NCBI RefSeq assembly: GCF_027625935.1
Contig: NZ_CP115300.1
Location: 8,680,001-8,744,000, forward strand
Length of the DNA: 64,000 nucleotides
Source of the DNA: Streptomyces camelliae
Lineage (GTDB): Bacteria; Actinomycetota; Actinomycetes; Streptomycetales; Streptomycetaceae
Reading direction: 5' to 3'
Under the pieces are notes generated by a model. That model was given only the letters and a program-made list of their open reading frames with translations. It had not been told where the DNA came from and did not search any database. How positions within the stretch are numbered: position 1 is the first letter of the stretch; every line of letters starts with the position of its first letter. The position numbers and the translations under genes are program-made. Positions 1-9,982 of the stretch are shown one piece after another.

Positions 1-9
1 GAGAAGCAC

Positions 10-1122
10 GTGGCACACGAGGTACGCGCCGTCGTCGCCCGGAAGAAGGGCGCCCCGGTGTCGGTGGAGACAGTCCTGGTGCCGGACCCCGGCCCGGGCG
101 AGGCGCTGGTGCAGGTGCAGGCCTGCGGCGTCTGCCACACCGATCTGCACTACCGCGAAGGCGGGATCGGCGACGAGTTCCCGTTCCTGCTCGGCCATGA
201 GGCGGCCGGTGTCGTCGAGTCGGTCGGCGAGGGCGTCACCGAGGTCGCGCCCGGCGACTTCGTCGTCCTCAACTGGCGTGCCGTCTGCGGCACTTGCCGG
301 TCCTGTCGCAAGGGCAAGCCGTGGTACTGCTTCGCCACGCACAACGCCACCCAGTCGATGACCCTGACTGGGGGCACCTCCCGGACGAAGTCTGGGGGAG
401 GCAGCGAGCTGACCCCGGCCCTCGGTATCGGAGCCTTCGCCGAGAAGACCCTTGTCGCGGCCGGCCAGTGCACCAAGGTGGACCCGACCGCATCGGCCGC
501 CGCGGCGGGGCTGCTCGGCTGCGGCGTGATGGCCGGATTCGGCGCCGCGGTCCACACCGGCGGCGTCGGCCGCGGCGACTCGATCGCGGTCATCGGCTGC
601 GGCGGCGTCGGCATGGCCGCCATCGCGGGCGCCAAGGTCGCCGGCGCCGGCCGGATCATCGCCGTGGACGTCGACGAGCGGAAGCTGAAGCGGGCCGAGG
701 AGTTCGGCGCCACCGACACCGTCCACTCAGGCAGGACCGACGCCGTCGAGGCCATCCGCTCCCTCACAGGCGGCTTCGGCGCCGATGTCGTCGTGGACGC
801 GGTCGGCCGCCCCGAGACCTACCGGCAGGCCTTCTACGCCCGGGACCTCGCCGGCACCGCCGTCCTGGTCGGCGTGCCCACTCCGGAGCTGACCGTCGAG
901 CTGCCCCTGCTGGACGTCTTCGGCCGCGGCGGGGCGCTGAAGTCGTCCTGGTACGGCGACTGCCTGCCCTCCCGCGACTTCCCGGCCCTCATCGACCTGT
1001 ACCTGCAAGGCCGCTTCGACCTCGACGGCTTCGTCAGCGAGACCATCGCCCTGGACGAGGTGGAGTCGGCGTTCGACCGGATGCACCGCGGTGAAGTCCT
1101 GCGCTCGGTGGTGGTCCTGTGA
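10..1122 (+). CDS. mscR: S-(hydroxymethyl)mycothiol dehydrogenase (zinc-dependent class III alcohol dehydrogenase)
   Basis: The protein (370 aa) should oxidise the formaldehyde-mycothiol adduct to S-formylmycothiol with NAD, the formaldehyde detoxification step of actinobacteria. Visible motifs are CGVCHTD near residues 39-45 and GHEAAG near 62-67 for the catalytic zinc, the structural-zinc cluster [15 protein letters not shown] near residue 98, and a Rossmann fold beginning at [15 protein letters not shown] at 10 is the start. The gene sits immediately upstream of betaine and sarcosine demethylating enzymes, which release formaldehyde, so the context fits the function. Oddity: about 13 extra residues ([13 protein letters not shown]) interrupt a normally conserved loop and are encoded by a palindromic repeat; see 368-400. 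The identification is strong; whether the enlarged loop keeps full activity is unknown. Confidence 0.92.
   Translation: MAHEVRAVVARKKGAPVSVETVLVPDPGPGEALVQVQACGVCHTDLHYREGGIGDEFPFLLGHEAAGVVESVGEGVTEVAPGDFVVLNWRAVCGTCRSCRKGKPWYCFATHNATQSMTLTGGTSRTKSGGGSELTPALGIGAFAEKTLVAAGQCTKVDPTASAAAAGLLGCGVMAGFGAAVHTGGVGRGDSIAVIGCGGVGMAAIAGAKVAGAGRIIAVDVDERKLKRAEEFGATDTVHSGRTDAVEAIRSLTGGFGADVVVDAVGRPETYRQAFYARDLAGTAVLVGVPTPELTVELPLLDVFGRGGALKSSWYGDCLPSRDFPALIDLYLQGRFDLDGFVSETIALDEVESAFDRMHRGEVLRSVVVL
368..400. repeat. G-rich interspersed palindromic repeat inserted in frame in mscR
   Basis: The segment starts CTGGGGGCACCTCCCGG and ends CGAAGTCTGGGGGAG, so a C-rich tract and a G-rich tract can pair as a hairpin. 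It falls inside a conserved loop of mscR and keeps the frame open. A related copy lies at 58344-58370 on the opposite strand; the two share the core CCCGG-CGAAG-CTGGGGGAG with two differences. From memory, short repeats ending CTGGGGGAG are common in Streptomyces genomes, usually between genes. Confidence 0.7.
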
Positions 1123-1376
1123 CCGCACGGACCGAGCACCTGGTCACCTCCGGCACCTGCCAACTGGACGGCGGCAGCCGGCAGGCGGACAACAACGTCC
1201 GGCTGATCGGCGACGACCGGAAGGTCCTGGCCGTCGACGCCGCCCACGACGACGCCCCCGCCGAACTCACCGCCCCCGAAACCCCGGTGGAGATCGAGTA
1301 CTTCGGCGCCAAGGTGCCGGCCGTCACCGCGGCCGAGCCCCTGTTCGACCCCGAGATGACGCGCATCCGGCGCTGA
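1119..1376 (+). pseudogene. Deletion chimera: MBL-fold hydrolase N-terminus joined to a GcvT-domain C-terminus
   Basis: The 85-residue reading frame starts at a GTG that overlaps the mscR stop (GTGA). Its first ~40 residues (HLVTSGTCQLDGGS, DNNVRLIGDD, VDAAHD) look like the beginning of the MBL-fold hydrolase that commonly follows mscR in Streptomyces. Its last ~30 residues (PVEIEYFGAKVPAV, then [13 protein letters not shown]) look like the end of the GcvT/aminomethyltransferase domain of dimethylglycine or sarcosine dehydrogenases. The metal-binding HxHxDH region of the hydrolase and the whole FAD domain of the dehydrogenase are missing. I infer a deletion that removed most of two neighbouring genes while keeping a frame open. 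No function is expected. The parent families are inferred from sequence pattern only. Confidence 0.7.
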
Positions 1377-1431
1377 AACGGCCACCACCCCCACCGATCC
1401 ACCACCGGCACGACTCCCAGGAGATGGACAG

Positions 1432-2595
1432 ATGGCCTCTTCGTACGACGTGATCGTCGTCGGCCTGGGCGGGATGGGCAGCGCGGCCGCCTGTCACCTC
1501 GCCGCCCGCGGCCTGCGTGTGCTCGGCCTGGAACGCTTCGGTCCGGCCCACAACCGCGGCTCCAGCCACGGCGGTTCCCGCATCTACCGCCAGGCCTACT
1601 TCGAGGACCCGGCCTATGTGCCCCTGCTGCTGCGCGCCCACGAACTGTGGGAGAAGCTGGCCATCGACTCCGGGCGCGAGGTCTTCACCGAGACCGGCGG
1701 TCTCATGATCGGCCGCGAGGACAGCGCGGCCTTCGCCGGCACCCTGAACAGCGCCCGCCAGTGGGGCCTGGACCACGAGGTGCTCGACGCCGCCGGCATC
1801 CGGCGCCGATTCCCCACCTTCAACCCGGCCGCCGAGGACGTCGCCTTCTACGAGCGCAAGGCCGGCATCGCCCGGCCCGAGGCGACGGTCACCGCGCACC
1901 TGGATCTCGCCCGGGCCCACGGCGCCGAACTGCACTTCGCCGAGCTGGTCCTCGGCTGGGAGGCCGACGGGCCGGGAGGCAAGGCCTGGGTGGTCACCGA
2001 CCGCGGCGCCTACACCGCCGACCGGCTCGTCTTCGCCCCCGGGGCCTGGGCGTCGAAGCTGCTGCCCGGCCTCGGTGTGACGGTGACGGTGGAACGCCAG
2101 GTCATGTACTGGTTCCAGCCCGAGGGCGGCACCGGCCCGTTCGCCGCCGACCGGCACCCCGTCTACATCTGGGAGGACCCCGACGGCACCCAGATCTACG
2201 GCTTCCCCTCCCTCGACGGCCCCGACGGCGGCGCCAAGGTCGCCTTCTTCCGCAAGGGCGTCCCCAGCGACCCCGAGACCCTCGACCGGCAGATCCACCC
2301 GGACGAGATCGAGGCCATGGCCGCGCATCTGCGCACCCGTATCCCCACCCTGCCCGGCCGCTTCCTCAAGGCCGCGGCCTGCATGTACAGCAACACCCCG
2401 GACGAGCACTTCGTCCTCGCCCGGCACCCCGAGCACCCGCAGGTGACGGTGGCCTGCGGATTCTCCGGCCACGGGTTCAAGTTCGTGCCCGTGATCGGCG
2501 AGATCATCGCCGACCTGGCCATCGACGGCACCACCGATCACCCCATCGCCCTCTTCGACCCGCGCCGCGTGCGCGTCCGCCCCCTTCCGAGGTGA
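1432..2595 (+). CDS. solA: Monomeric sarcosine oxidase / N-methyltryptophan oxidase family FAD enzyme
   Basis: This 387-residue flavoenzyme should oxidatively demethylate an N-methyl amino acid, most likely sarcosine, giving glycine, formaldehyde and hydrogen peroxide. It opens with the dinucleotide-binding motif [11 protein letters not shown], followed by [13 protein letters not shown], typical of the family. Near residue 316 the segment [12 protein letters not shown] contains the cysteine that binds FAD covalently in monomeric sarcosine oxidase. [14 protein letters not shown] near the C-terminus is also characteristic. The start ATG at 1432 follows an AGGAGA ribosome-binding site. It lies 5 nt before the Rieske oxygenase, in the same transcription unit as mscR, which supports a role in betaine breakdown. 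The exact substrate (sarcosine versus dimethylglycine) cannot be read from the sequence. Confidence 0.88.
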   Translation: MASSYDVIVVGLGGMGSAAACHLAARGLRVLGLERFGPAHNRGSSHGGSRIYRQAYFEDPAYVPLLLRAHELWEKLAIDSGREVFTETGGLMIGREDSAAFAGTLNSARQWGLDHEVLDAAGIRRRFPTFNPAAEDVAFYERKAGIARPEATVTAHLDLARAHGAELHFAELVLGWEADGPGGKAWVVTDRGAYTADRLVFAPGAWASKLLPGLGVTVTVERQVMYWFQPEGGTGPFAADRHPVYIWEDPDGTQIYGFPSLDGPDGGAKVAFFRKGVPSDPETLDRQIHPDEIEAMAAHLRTRIPTLPGRFLKAAACMYSNTPDEHFVLARHPEHPQVTVACGFSGHGFKFVPVIGEIIADLAIDGTTDHPIALFDPRRVRVRPLPR

Positions 2596-2600
2596 CACCG

Positions 2601-3734
2601 ATGACCACGACCGATCTGCCCCCGAGCCTGATCGCCACCCTCTCCGGCGAGTACTACACCGACCCCGCCGTCTTCGCCCTGGAGCAGGAGCGCGTCTTCG
2701 AGACCATGTGGTTCTGCGTGGCCCGTGCCTCGGAGCTGGCCGAGCCCGGCCAGTTCCGCACCTGCCAGGTGGGCCGTGAGAGCGTGCTGGTCTCCCGCTC
2801 CCGGGACGGCTCGATCAAGGCCTTCCTGAACATCTGCCGGCACCGCGGCGCCAAGCTGTGCACCGAGGAGTCCGGCGAGGTCAAGCGTGCCTTCCAGTGC
2901 CCGTACCACGCCTGGACGTACGGCCTGGACGGCAAGCTGGTCGCCGCGCCCAACCTGACCTCGATGCCGGACATCGACCGCACCGCGTACGGCCTGGTCA
3001 ACGTCCATGTCCGGGAGTGGCTGGGCTATGTGTGGGTGTGCCTGGCCGACAACCCGCCGTCCTTCGAGGAGGACGTGATCGGGGCCGTCGTCGAGCGGCT
3101 CGGCGACGTCGAGTCGATCGAGCGCTACGGCATCGAGAACCTCTCGGTGGGCCGGCGGATCACCTACGACGTGAAGGCCAACTGGAAGCTCATCATCGAG
3201 AACTTCATGGAGTGCTACCACTGCGCCACGATCCACCCCGAACTCACCGAGGTCCTTCCGGAGTTCGCCGACGGCTACGCGGCGCAGTACTACGTCGGCC
3301 ACGGCGCGGAGTTCGGTGAGGAGGTCAAGGGCTTCACCGTGGACGGCTCCGAGGGCCTGGACCGCATTCCCGGGGTCGCCGAGGACCAGGACCGCCGCTA
3401 CTACGCCATCACCGTCAAGCCGCAGGTCTTCATCAACCTCGTGCCCGACCACGTGATCTTCCACCGGATGTACCCCCTCGCGGCGGACCACACCATCGTG
3501 GAGTGCGACTGGCTGTACCTGCCGCACGTCGTGGAGAGCGGCAAGGACGTGGACCGCTCGGTGGAACTCTTCCACCGCGTCAACCAGCAGGACTTCGACG
3601 CCTGTGAGCGCACCCAGCCGGGCATGAGCTCACGGCTCTACGCCAAGGGCGGTGTCCTGGTGCCCAGCGAGCACCACATCGGCGAGTTCCACACCTGGCT
3701 GCAGGACAAGCTCGGCGTACGCCCCCTCGGCTGA
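2601..3734 (+). CDS. gbcA: Rieske-type glycine betaine monooxygenase, oxygenase subunit
   Basis: The 377-residue protein is a Rieske non-haem iron oxygenase alpha subunit. The Rieske [2Fe-2S] ligands are visible as CRHRG (C79, H81) and CPYHAW (C100, H103). The catalytic iron site is marked by ENFMECYHCATIHPEL with two spaced histidines and acidic residues. Overall sequence and length match GbcA-like enzymes that demethylate glycine betaine to dimethylglycine. ATG at 2601 is chosen because it starts 5 nt after the solA stop and begins a typical N-terminus (MTTTDLPPSLIATLSGEYYT); a longer open frame upstream is only a shadow of solA. Electrons would come from a separate reductase, probably the flavoprotein at 6841. 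Confidence 0.88.
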   Translation: MTTTDLPPSLIATLSGEYYTDPAVFALEQERVFETMWFCVARASELAEPGQFRTCQVGRESVLVSRSRDGSIKAFLNICRHRGAKLCTEESGEVKRAFQCPYHAWTYGLDGKLVAAPNLTSMPDIDRTAYGLVNVHVREWLGYVWVCLADNPPSFEEDVIGAVVERLGDVESIERYGIENLSVGRRITYDVKANWKLIIENFMECYHCATIHPELTEVLPEFADGYAAQYYVGHGAEFGEEVKGFTVDGSEGLDRIPGVAEDQDRRYYAITVKPQVFINLVPDHVIFHRMYPLAADHTIVECDWLYLPHVVESGKDVDRSVELFHRVNQQDFDACERTQPGMSSRLYAKGGVLVPSEHHIGEFHTWLQDKLGVRPLG

Positions 3735-3753
3735 CCCTGCCCGCCCCGGTACC

Positions 3754-3796
3754 GCCCGTCCACCTGCCGCACGGCCCCTCCGGCGGGTGGACGGGC
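3754..3796 (+). terminator. Strong hairpin terminator after gbcA
   Basis: The 15-base arms at 3755-3769 and 3781-3795 (CCCGTCCACC paired with GGTGGACGGG, then GC-rich) form a near-perfect stem with one G-U pair and an 11-nt loop, 20 nt past the gbcA stop. There is no U-run, as usual in Streptomyces. It should separate the betaine operon from the phosphatase gene downstream. Confidence 0.75.
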
Positions 3797-3856
3797 CATT
3801 CGGCCGTACGCCCCGGCCCCGCACCGCCCGGGGCCACCCATACTGGAGGTATGGCC

Positions 3857-6676
3857 ATGCATCGGCGTGCGGGCCGGTCGCCGGGTGCGGCGCGGCCGGC
3901 CGGGACCGAGGTCCGGCCGCGAGCCTCGCAGCGGCGAGGGGCAGGCCTGCGCTCTCTCCTGAGCGTGCACAGCGTCGCCGGTCAGGTGCTCGTCCTCCAG
4001 GTGGGGGTCGTCCTGTTGCTCGTGGTCGCCGCCGTGGTGGCCCTGGTGCTCCAGGCCCGCAGCACGACCCTCCAGGACGCCAGGGAGCGCTCGCTGGTCG
4101 GCGCCGAGATGTTCGCGAACGCCCCAGGGACCCTGAGCGCCATGAAATCGGCCGACCCCAGTGCCCTGCTCCAGCCGCGCGCGGAGCAGGCCCGGAAACA
4201 GGCCAAGGTCACCTACGTCATCGCGTTCAGCCCGTCCGGCATCCGCTGGACCCACCCCGACCCGCGCCTCATCGGCAAACGCGTCGTCGGCACCTACGCG
4301 GACTCGCTGGCCGGCAAGGTGCACCAGGACACGTACGACACACCGGGCGTCGGCCGCGCCGTGGACACGATGGCCCCCGTGAAGGACCCAGCCGGCAAGG
4401 TCGTCGGCGTGGTGTCCGTGGGCATCACCGTCAAGAGCGTGAACCAGCGGGTGATGGGACAGATGCCGCTGCTGTTCGGCTCCGCCGCCGTCGGGCTGGC
4501 GCTGGTCACGGGCGGCTCGGCCCTGGTGAGCCGGCGGCTGCGGCGGCAGACGCACGGTCTGGAACCGGCCGAGATGACGCGGATGTACGAGCACCACGAC
4601 GCGGTCCTGCACTCGGTCCGGGAGGGCGTGCTCGTCATCGACGGCGAGGGACGGCTGCTGCTGGCCAACGACGAGGCCGCCCGCCTGCTGGACCTGCCCG
4701 GGGACGTGACGGGCCGGCGCGTCACCGAACTGGGCCTGTCCTCGCCGGCCGCCGCGCTGCTGGCCTCGGGCCGGGCCGTCAGCGACGAGGTGGTCCTGGC
4801 GGGGGAGCGGCTGCTCGCGGTCAACGTACGTCCCACCGCCCCGCACGGCGGGCCGGGCGGCAGCGTGGCGACCCTGCGGGACACCACGGAGCTGCGCGCG
4901 CTCGCGGGCCGTGCCCGGGTCGCGCGGGAGCGGCTGCAACTGCTCTACGACGCCGGGGTGCGCATCGGCACGACCCTCGATGTGGCCCGCACGGCCGAGG
5001 AACTGGCCCGGATCGCGGTGCCCCGGTTCGCGGACTTCGCCACCGTCGAACTGCTGGACGCGGTACGGCGCGGTGAGGAACCGGACGGGGCGAACCCGAC
5101 CGTGCACCGGGCCGCCGTGCACGGCATCCGGGACGACCATCCGCTGAACCCGGTGGACGAGGCGGTCACGTGGCCGGCGACGACGCCCCAGGCACAGGGG
5201 CTGCGCAGCGGCCGCGCCGTGCTGGAGTCCGATCTGCGTGCGGCACGCGGCTGGCGGTCGCAGGATTCCGAACGGGCGCGCCGCGTCCTGGACTTCGGGA
5301 TGCGTTCCCTGATCACGGTGCCGCTCCGGGCCCGTGGCATGGCGTTGGGGGTGGTCGACTTCTGGCGCTCGGAGCAGGACGCCTCCACCGAGGAGGACCT
5401 GGCGGTCGCCGAGGAACTGGCTGCCCGTGCGGCGGTCGCGATCGACAACGCCCGCCGCTACACCCGCGAGCACGCCATGGCGGTCACCCTCCAGCGCAGC
5501 CTGCTGCCCCGCATCCTGCCCGAGCAGTCGGCCCTGGAGGTGGCCCACCGCTACCTGCCCGCCCAGGCCGGGGTGAGCGGGGACTGGTTCGATGTGATCC
5601 CGCTGCCCGGGGCCCGGGTCGCCCTCGTCGTCGGCGACGTCGTCGGCCACGGACTGCACGCCGCCGCGACCATGGGCCGGCTGCGCACCGCGGTCCACAA
5701 TTTCTGCGCCCTCGATCTGTCCCCCGACGAACTGCTGAGCCACCTGGACGAGCTGGTCGCCCGGATCGACGAGAGCGAGAGCAACGACAGCGGTGAGAAC
5801 GGCGGTGAGGCCACCCGGGGTGAGGGCGCGGGCGTCACCGGTGCCGGCTGTCTGTTCGCGATCTACGATCCCGTCTCCGGCCGGTGCACCGTGGCCCGGG
5901 CCGGCCATCCGGGACCGGCTCTCGTCGGCCCCGACGGCACGGTCACCTTCCCTGATGTTCCGGTCGCGCCGCCGCTGGGCCTCGGTGCCGGTCTGCCCGT
6001 CGAGACCGCCGAACTGGAGCCGGCCGAGGGTTCCCTGCTCGCCCTCTACACGGACGGGCTCGTCGAAGACCGCGAGCGCGACCTGGACACCGGGCTCGAA
6101 CTCCTGCGAGGAGCCCTCGCACAGCCCGACCGGACACCCGAACAAGCCTGCCGGGCGGTCCTCGACGCCCTGCTGCCCGACCGTCCCCGTGACGACATCG
6201 CTCTGCTGGTGGCCCGGACCCGGCTCACGGACCCGGACCGGGTCGCCGACTGGGACGTGCCCGCCGACCCCGCCGCCCTCGCTCCCCTCCGCGCCGAGTG
6301 CGCCCGCCGGCTGGCGGCCTGGGGCCTGGACGAGATCTCCTTCACGACCGAACTCATCCTCAGCGAGCTCGTCACCAACGCCATCCGCTACGGCGGCGAG
6401 CCCATCCGGCTCCGGCTGCTGCTCGACGGGGACAGCTTGATCTGCGAAGTGGCCGACGGCAGCAGCACCTCACCGCATCTGCGCCGCGCCGCCACCACCG
6501 ACGAGGGCGGCCGGGGGCTGTTCCTGGTCGCCCACTTCGCCCGGCGCTGGGGCGTGCGGTACATCGCCCGCGGCAAGGTCATCTGGAGCGAGCAGTCCCT
6601 GGAAGGCCCCGCCGCCGGGCCCGACGGTGATCTGGGTGACCTGCTGCTGGAGCTGGGGGACGTACCCCCGCTGTAA
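3857..6676 (+). CDS. Membrane sensor PP2C (SpoIIE-type) phosphatase with PDC, PAS, GAF and HATPase domains
   Basis: This ~939-residue multidomain protein likely senses an extracellular ligand and controls a partner-switching pathway. In order: a first membrane helix near residues 41-65; a DcuS/CitA-like extracytoplasmic domain; a second membrane helix near 205-225; a PAS domain from about 243; a GAF domain from about 358; a PP2C/SpoIIE phosphatase from about 560 with SGDWFDV, VVGDVVGHGLHAA, GHPGPAL and LYTDGLVEDR; and a C-terminal anti-sigma-type ATPase with ELVTNAIRYG. ATG at 3857 is preferred over 3851 because GGAGG at 3845-3849 is only 1 nt from the latter. It stands between the two betaine transcription units. 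The ligand is unknown; small organic acids are typical for such PDC domains, and a link to betaine metabolism is only inference. Confidence 0.85.
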   Translation: MHRRAGRSPGAARPAGTEVRPRASQRRGAGLRSLLSVHSVAGQVLVLQVGVVLLLVVAAVVALVLQARSTTLQDARERSLVGAEMFANAPGTLSAMKSADPSALLQPRAEQARKQAKVTYVIAFSPSGIRWTHPDPRLIGKRVVGTYADSLAGKVHQDTYDTPGVGRAVDTMAPVKDPAGKVVGVVSVGITVKSVNQRVMGQMPLLFGSAAVGLALVTGGSALVSRRLRRQTHGLEPAEMTRMYEHHDAVLHSVREGVLVIDGEGRLLLANDEAARLLDLPGDVTGRRVTELGLSSPAAALLASGRAVSDEVVLAGERLLAVNVRPTAPHGGPGGSVATLRDTTELRALAGRARVARERLQLLYDAGVRIGTTLDVARTAEELARIAVPRFADFATVELLDAVRRGEEPDGANPTVHRAAVHGIRDDHPLNPVDEAVTWPATTPQAQGLRSGRAVLESDLRAARGWRSQDSERARRVLDFGMRSLITVPLRARGMALGVVDFWRSEQDASTEEDLAVAEELAARAAVAIDNARRYTREHAMAVTLQRSLLPRILPEQSALEVAHRYLPAQAGVSGDWFDVIPLPGARVALVVGDVVGHGLHAAATMGRLRTAVHNFCALDLSPDELLSHLDELVARIDESESNDSGENGGEATRGEGAGVTGAGCLFAIYDPVSGRCTVARAGHPGPALVGPDGTVTFPDVPVAPPLGLGAGLPVETAELEPAEGSLLALYTDGLVEDRERDLDTGLELLRGALAQPDRTPEQACRAVLDALLPDRPRDDIALLVARTRLTDPDRVADWDVPADPAALAPLRAECARRLAAWGLDEISFTTELILSELVTNAIRYGGEPIRLRLLLDGDSLICEVADGSSTSPHLRRAATTDEGGRGLFLVAHFARRWGVRYIARGKVIWSEQSLEGPAAGPDGDLGDLLLELGDVPPL

Positions 6677-6739
6677 CCCCCGCAGTGTTGCGCATGGCGA
6701 ATCTCGGTGCACCATGCCAAACCAATGCCTGCATCTCCC

Positions 6740-6804
6740 TTGACAAGCCCGTGCCGCCGCGGAAAGCATGTTGCGTATAACGAAGAGCGTTGTGTTATTA
6801 GAGA
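6740..6804 (+). promoter_or_regulatory. Promoter and operator region of the reductase-gcvH-sdaA unit
   Basis: The 164-nt gap before 6841 is AT-richer than its surroundings. It contains TTGACA at 6740-6745 and TATAAC at 6776-6781, although their spacing is too long for one simple promoter. Two similar sequences in direct orientation, GTTGCGTATAA at 6770-6780 and GTTGTGTTATTA at 6789-6800, are 19 nt apart and look like operator half-sites. The binding protein is unknown; an IclR-type regulator is a guess from similar operons. Confidence 0.45.
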
Positions 6805-6840
6805 CAGCGAGCCACAGTGTTCGGCACCCGGAGGACCGGC

Positions 6841-8022
6841 ATGAGGAGCATCACCGTCGTCGGCGCGTCACTGGCCGGTCTCAGCACGGTGCGCGCGCTG
6901 CGCGCGGAGGGCTATGACGGCGAGATCGTCGTGGTGGGCGAGGAGCGCCACACCCCCTACGACCGGCCCCCGTTGTCCAAGGAGTTCCTCAAGGGCGACC
7001 TCGACACCGACGCGCTCGCGCTCGGCGACGCGGACGAGTACGAGGAGCTGGGGGCGCGATGGCTGCTCGGCGAACGCGCGGTCCGGCTGGACACCGCGGC
7101 GCGCTCCGTGACGCTGGCCGGAGGGCAGGAACTGCGCACCGACGGCGTCGTCGTCGCGACCGGCGCGAGCCCCCGCACGCTCCCGGGCACGGAGGGCCTG
7201 GCCGGCATCCACACCCTGCGTACCCTCGACGACGCCCAGGCCCTGCGCGCCGATCTGCACAGCGGCCTGCCCCGGGTCGTCGTCATCGGCGCCGGCTTCA
7301 TCGGCGCCGAGGTGGCCTCCACCGCCCACCGGCTCGGCCTCCACGTCACGGTCGTCGAGGCGCTCGACGTACCGCTGGAGCGCCAACTGGGCCGCGAGAT
7401 GGGGCTGGTGTGCTCCTCGCTGCACAGCGATCACGGGGTCGGCCTGATCTGCGGCATCGGCGTGGCGGGATTCACCGGCGAGGAGCGGGTCACCGGAGTG
7501 CGGCTGGCGGACGGGCGGGTGCTGCCCGCCGACGTCGTCGTGACCGGGGTGGGCGTGCGGCCCGCCACCGACTGGCTCGCCGGCTCCGGCGTCCAGGTGG
7601 ACGACGGCGTGGTGTGCGACTCCGGCTGCTCGACCAATGTGCCGGGCGTGGTCGCCGTCGGTGACGTCGCCCGCTGCCCCCACCCGTTCACCGGACGGCA
7701 CGCCCGCGTCGAGCACTGGACCAGCGCCACCGAGCAGGCGACCACCGCCGCCCGCACCCTGCTGTCCGGGGTCTCGGCCCCCGCCCCGCTCACGGCCCCG
7801 TACTTCTGGTCCGACCAGTACCAGGTGCGCATCCAGCTCGCCGGACACGTCGCCCCCGGCGCCCAGCCCGAGATCGTCGACGGCGACCTCGACAGCCGCT
7901 CCTTCACCGCCGTCTACCGGCGCGAGGGCTCCGCCGTCGCCGTGCTCTCCCTCAACCAGCCGAAGCTCTTCAACCGGCTGCGGCGCACCCTCGTCCCGGC
8001 CGCCGTGGCCCTGACCTCATGA
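6841..8022 (+). CDS. FAD/NAD(P)-dependent ferredoxin reductase-type oxidoreductase
   Basis: This 393-residue flavoprotein belongs to the rubredoxin/ferredoxin reductase family. The FAD-binding motif VVGASLAGLSTVRALR is at the N-terminus, followed by YDRPPLSKEFL. The NAD(P)-binding motif VIGAGFIGAEVAS lies near residue 145, and the second FAD motif VPGVVAVGDVA near 270. ATG at 6841 is chosen because GGAGG at 6830-6834 is 6 nt upstream; the longer frame from 6817 lacks this. Its place ahead of gcvH and sdaA, next to a Rieske oxygenase lacking its own reductase, suggests it feeds electrons to GbcA, possibly through a ferredoxin encoded elsewhere. The family is clear; the partner is inferred. Confidence 0.85.
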   Translation: MRSITVVGASLAGLSTVRALRAEGYDGEIVVVGEERHTPYDRPPLSKEFLKGDLDTDALALGDADEYEELGARWLLGERAVRLDTAARSVTLAGGQELRTDGVVVATGASPRTLPGTEGLAGIHTLRTLDDAQALRADLHSGLPRVVVIGAGFIGAEVASTAHRLGLHVTVVEALDVPLERQLGREMGLVCSSLHSDHGVGLICGIGVAGFTGEERVTGVRLADGRVLPADVVVTGVGVRPATDWLAGSGVQVDDGVVCDSGCSTNVPGVVAVGDVARCPHPFTGRHARVEHWTSATEQATTAARTLLSGVSAPAPLTAPYFWSDQYQVRIQLAGHVAPGAQPEIVDGDLDSRSFTAVYRREGSAVAVLSLNQPKLFNRLRRTLVPAAVALTS

Positions 8023-8438
8023 CTCCCGTGACCTCCCCGCGCGCCGGTGCCCTGAGTGTTCCGCGGCATCTGCGGTACACCTGGGACCACGAGTGGCTGA
8101 TCGTGGACGGGGGCAACGCCACCGTCGGCGTGACAGCTTTCGCCGTACAGGCCCTCGGCGAGGTCGCCCACCTGAGGCTGCCCGCGCCGGGTGCCTGGGT
8201 CGAGGCCGGTGAGGCCTGCGGCGAGATCGGGTCAGCGGCGGCCGTCAGCGCCGTGTACGCCCCCGCCTCGGGCGAGGTCCTGGAGGTCAACCCCGCGCTG
8301 GCCGACGATCCGGGCATCGTCAACTCCGCGCCCTACACGGCTGGTTGGCTGTTCCGGCTGCGGGTCGAGAACATCGCCGGCGCCCTGACCGCCGAGGCGT
8401 ACGCCGCCTATTGCGACACCCGGGGAGACCGCCGATGA
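8019..8438 (+). CDS. GcvH-like protein lacking the lipoyl-lysine
   Basis: The 139-residue protein has the GcvH fold pattern: HLRYTWDHEWLIVDGGNATVGVTAFAVQALGEV at the start, then YAPASGEVLEVNPAL and GWLFRLRV. GcvH normally carries lipoate on the lysine of an ESxK motif and shuttles the aminomethyl group in glycine cleavage. Here that region reads EIGSAAAVSAVYAP, so the lysine position (A74, codon 8238-8240) is alanine and the preceding Glu and Thr are also changed. It cannot be lipoylated at the usual place. The ATG overlaps the reductase stop (ATGA), so the two are translationally coupled. It may be a decayed GcvH or have a different role; glycine cleavage would need another GcvH. Confidence 0.8.
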   Translation: MTPVTSPRAGALSVPRHLRYTWDHEWLIVDGGNATVGVTAFAVQALGEVAHLRLPAPGAWVEAGEACGEIGSAAAVSAVYAPASGEVLEVNPALADDPGIVNSAPYTAGWLFRLRVENIAGALTAEAYAAYCDTRGDRR

Positions 8439-8491
8439 CCTCGCCCCAGCGGACCCTGGCCGAGAAACACCCGCCCTGTCCGGGCCGGTGA
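8435..8491 (+). other. 18-codon open frame and scar between gcvH-like gene and sdaA
   Basis: An ATG overlapping the upstream stop (ATGA) opens a frame of only 18 codons, beginning MTSPQRTLAEK. Related betaine operons often carry glyA (serine hydroxymethyltransferase) between gcvH and sdaA, so this may be the leftover start of a deleted gene. The stretch to 8563 holds nothing else recognisable. Confidence 0.3.
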
Positions 8492-8563
8492 CCGACACAA
8501 CCCTCCCGCAGGAGCGTGCGCGGGTCCTGCCCGGCACGCTTCGCCGACCCCACGGAGTGTGGC

Positions 8564-9946
<1,383 letters not shown>

Positions 9947-9982
9947 GGAAGCGGGTGGGGTGGGCGGAAGGAGGCGCGTGAG

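Noticed and set aside
3638..6145. Long open frame on the minus strand across the phosphatase gene
   Set aside because: It mirrors the sensor phosphatase, is dominated by Gly/Arg/Ala/Val, has no family motifs, and such antisense frames are expected at this GC content.
8019..8438. Glycine riboswitch before the gcvH-like gene
   Set aside because: The gene overlaps its upstream neighbour by 4 nt, leaving no leader for a riboswitch.
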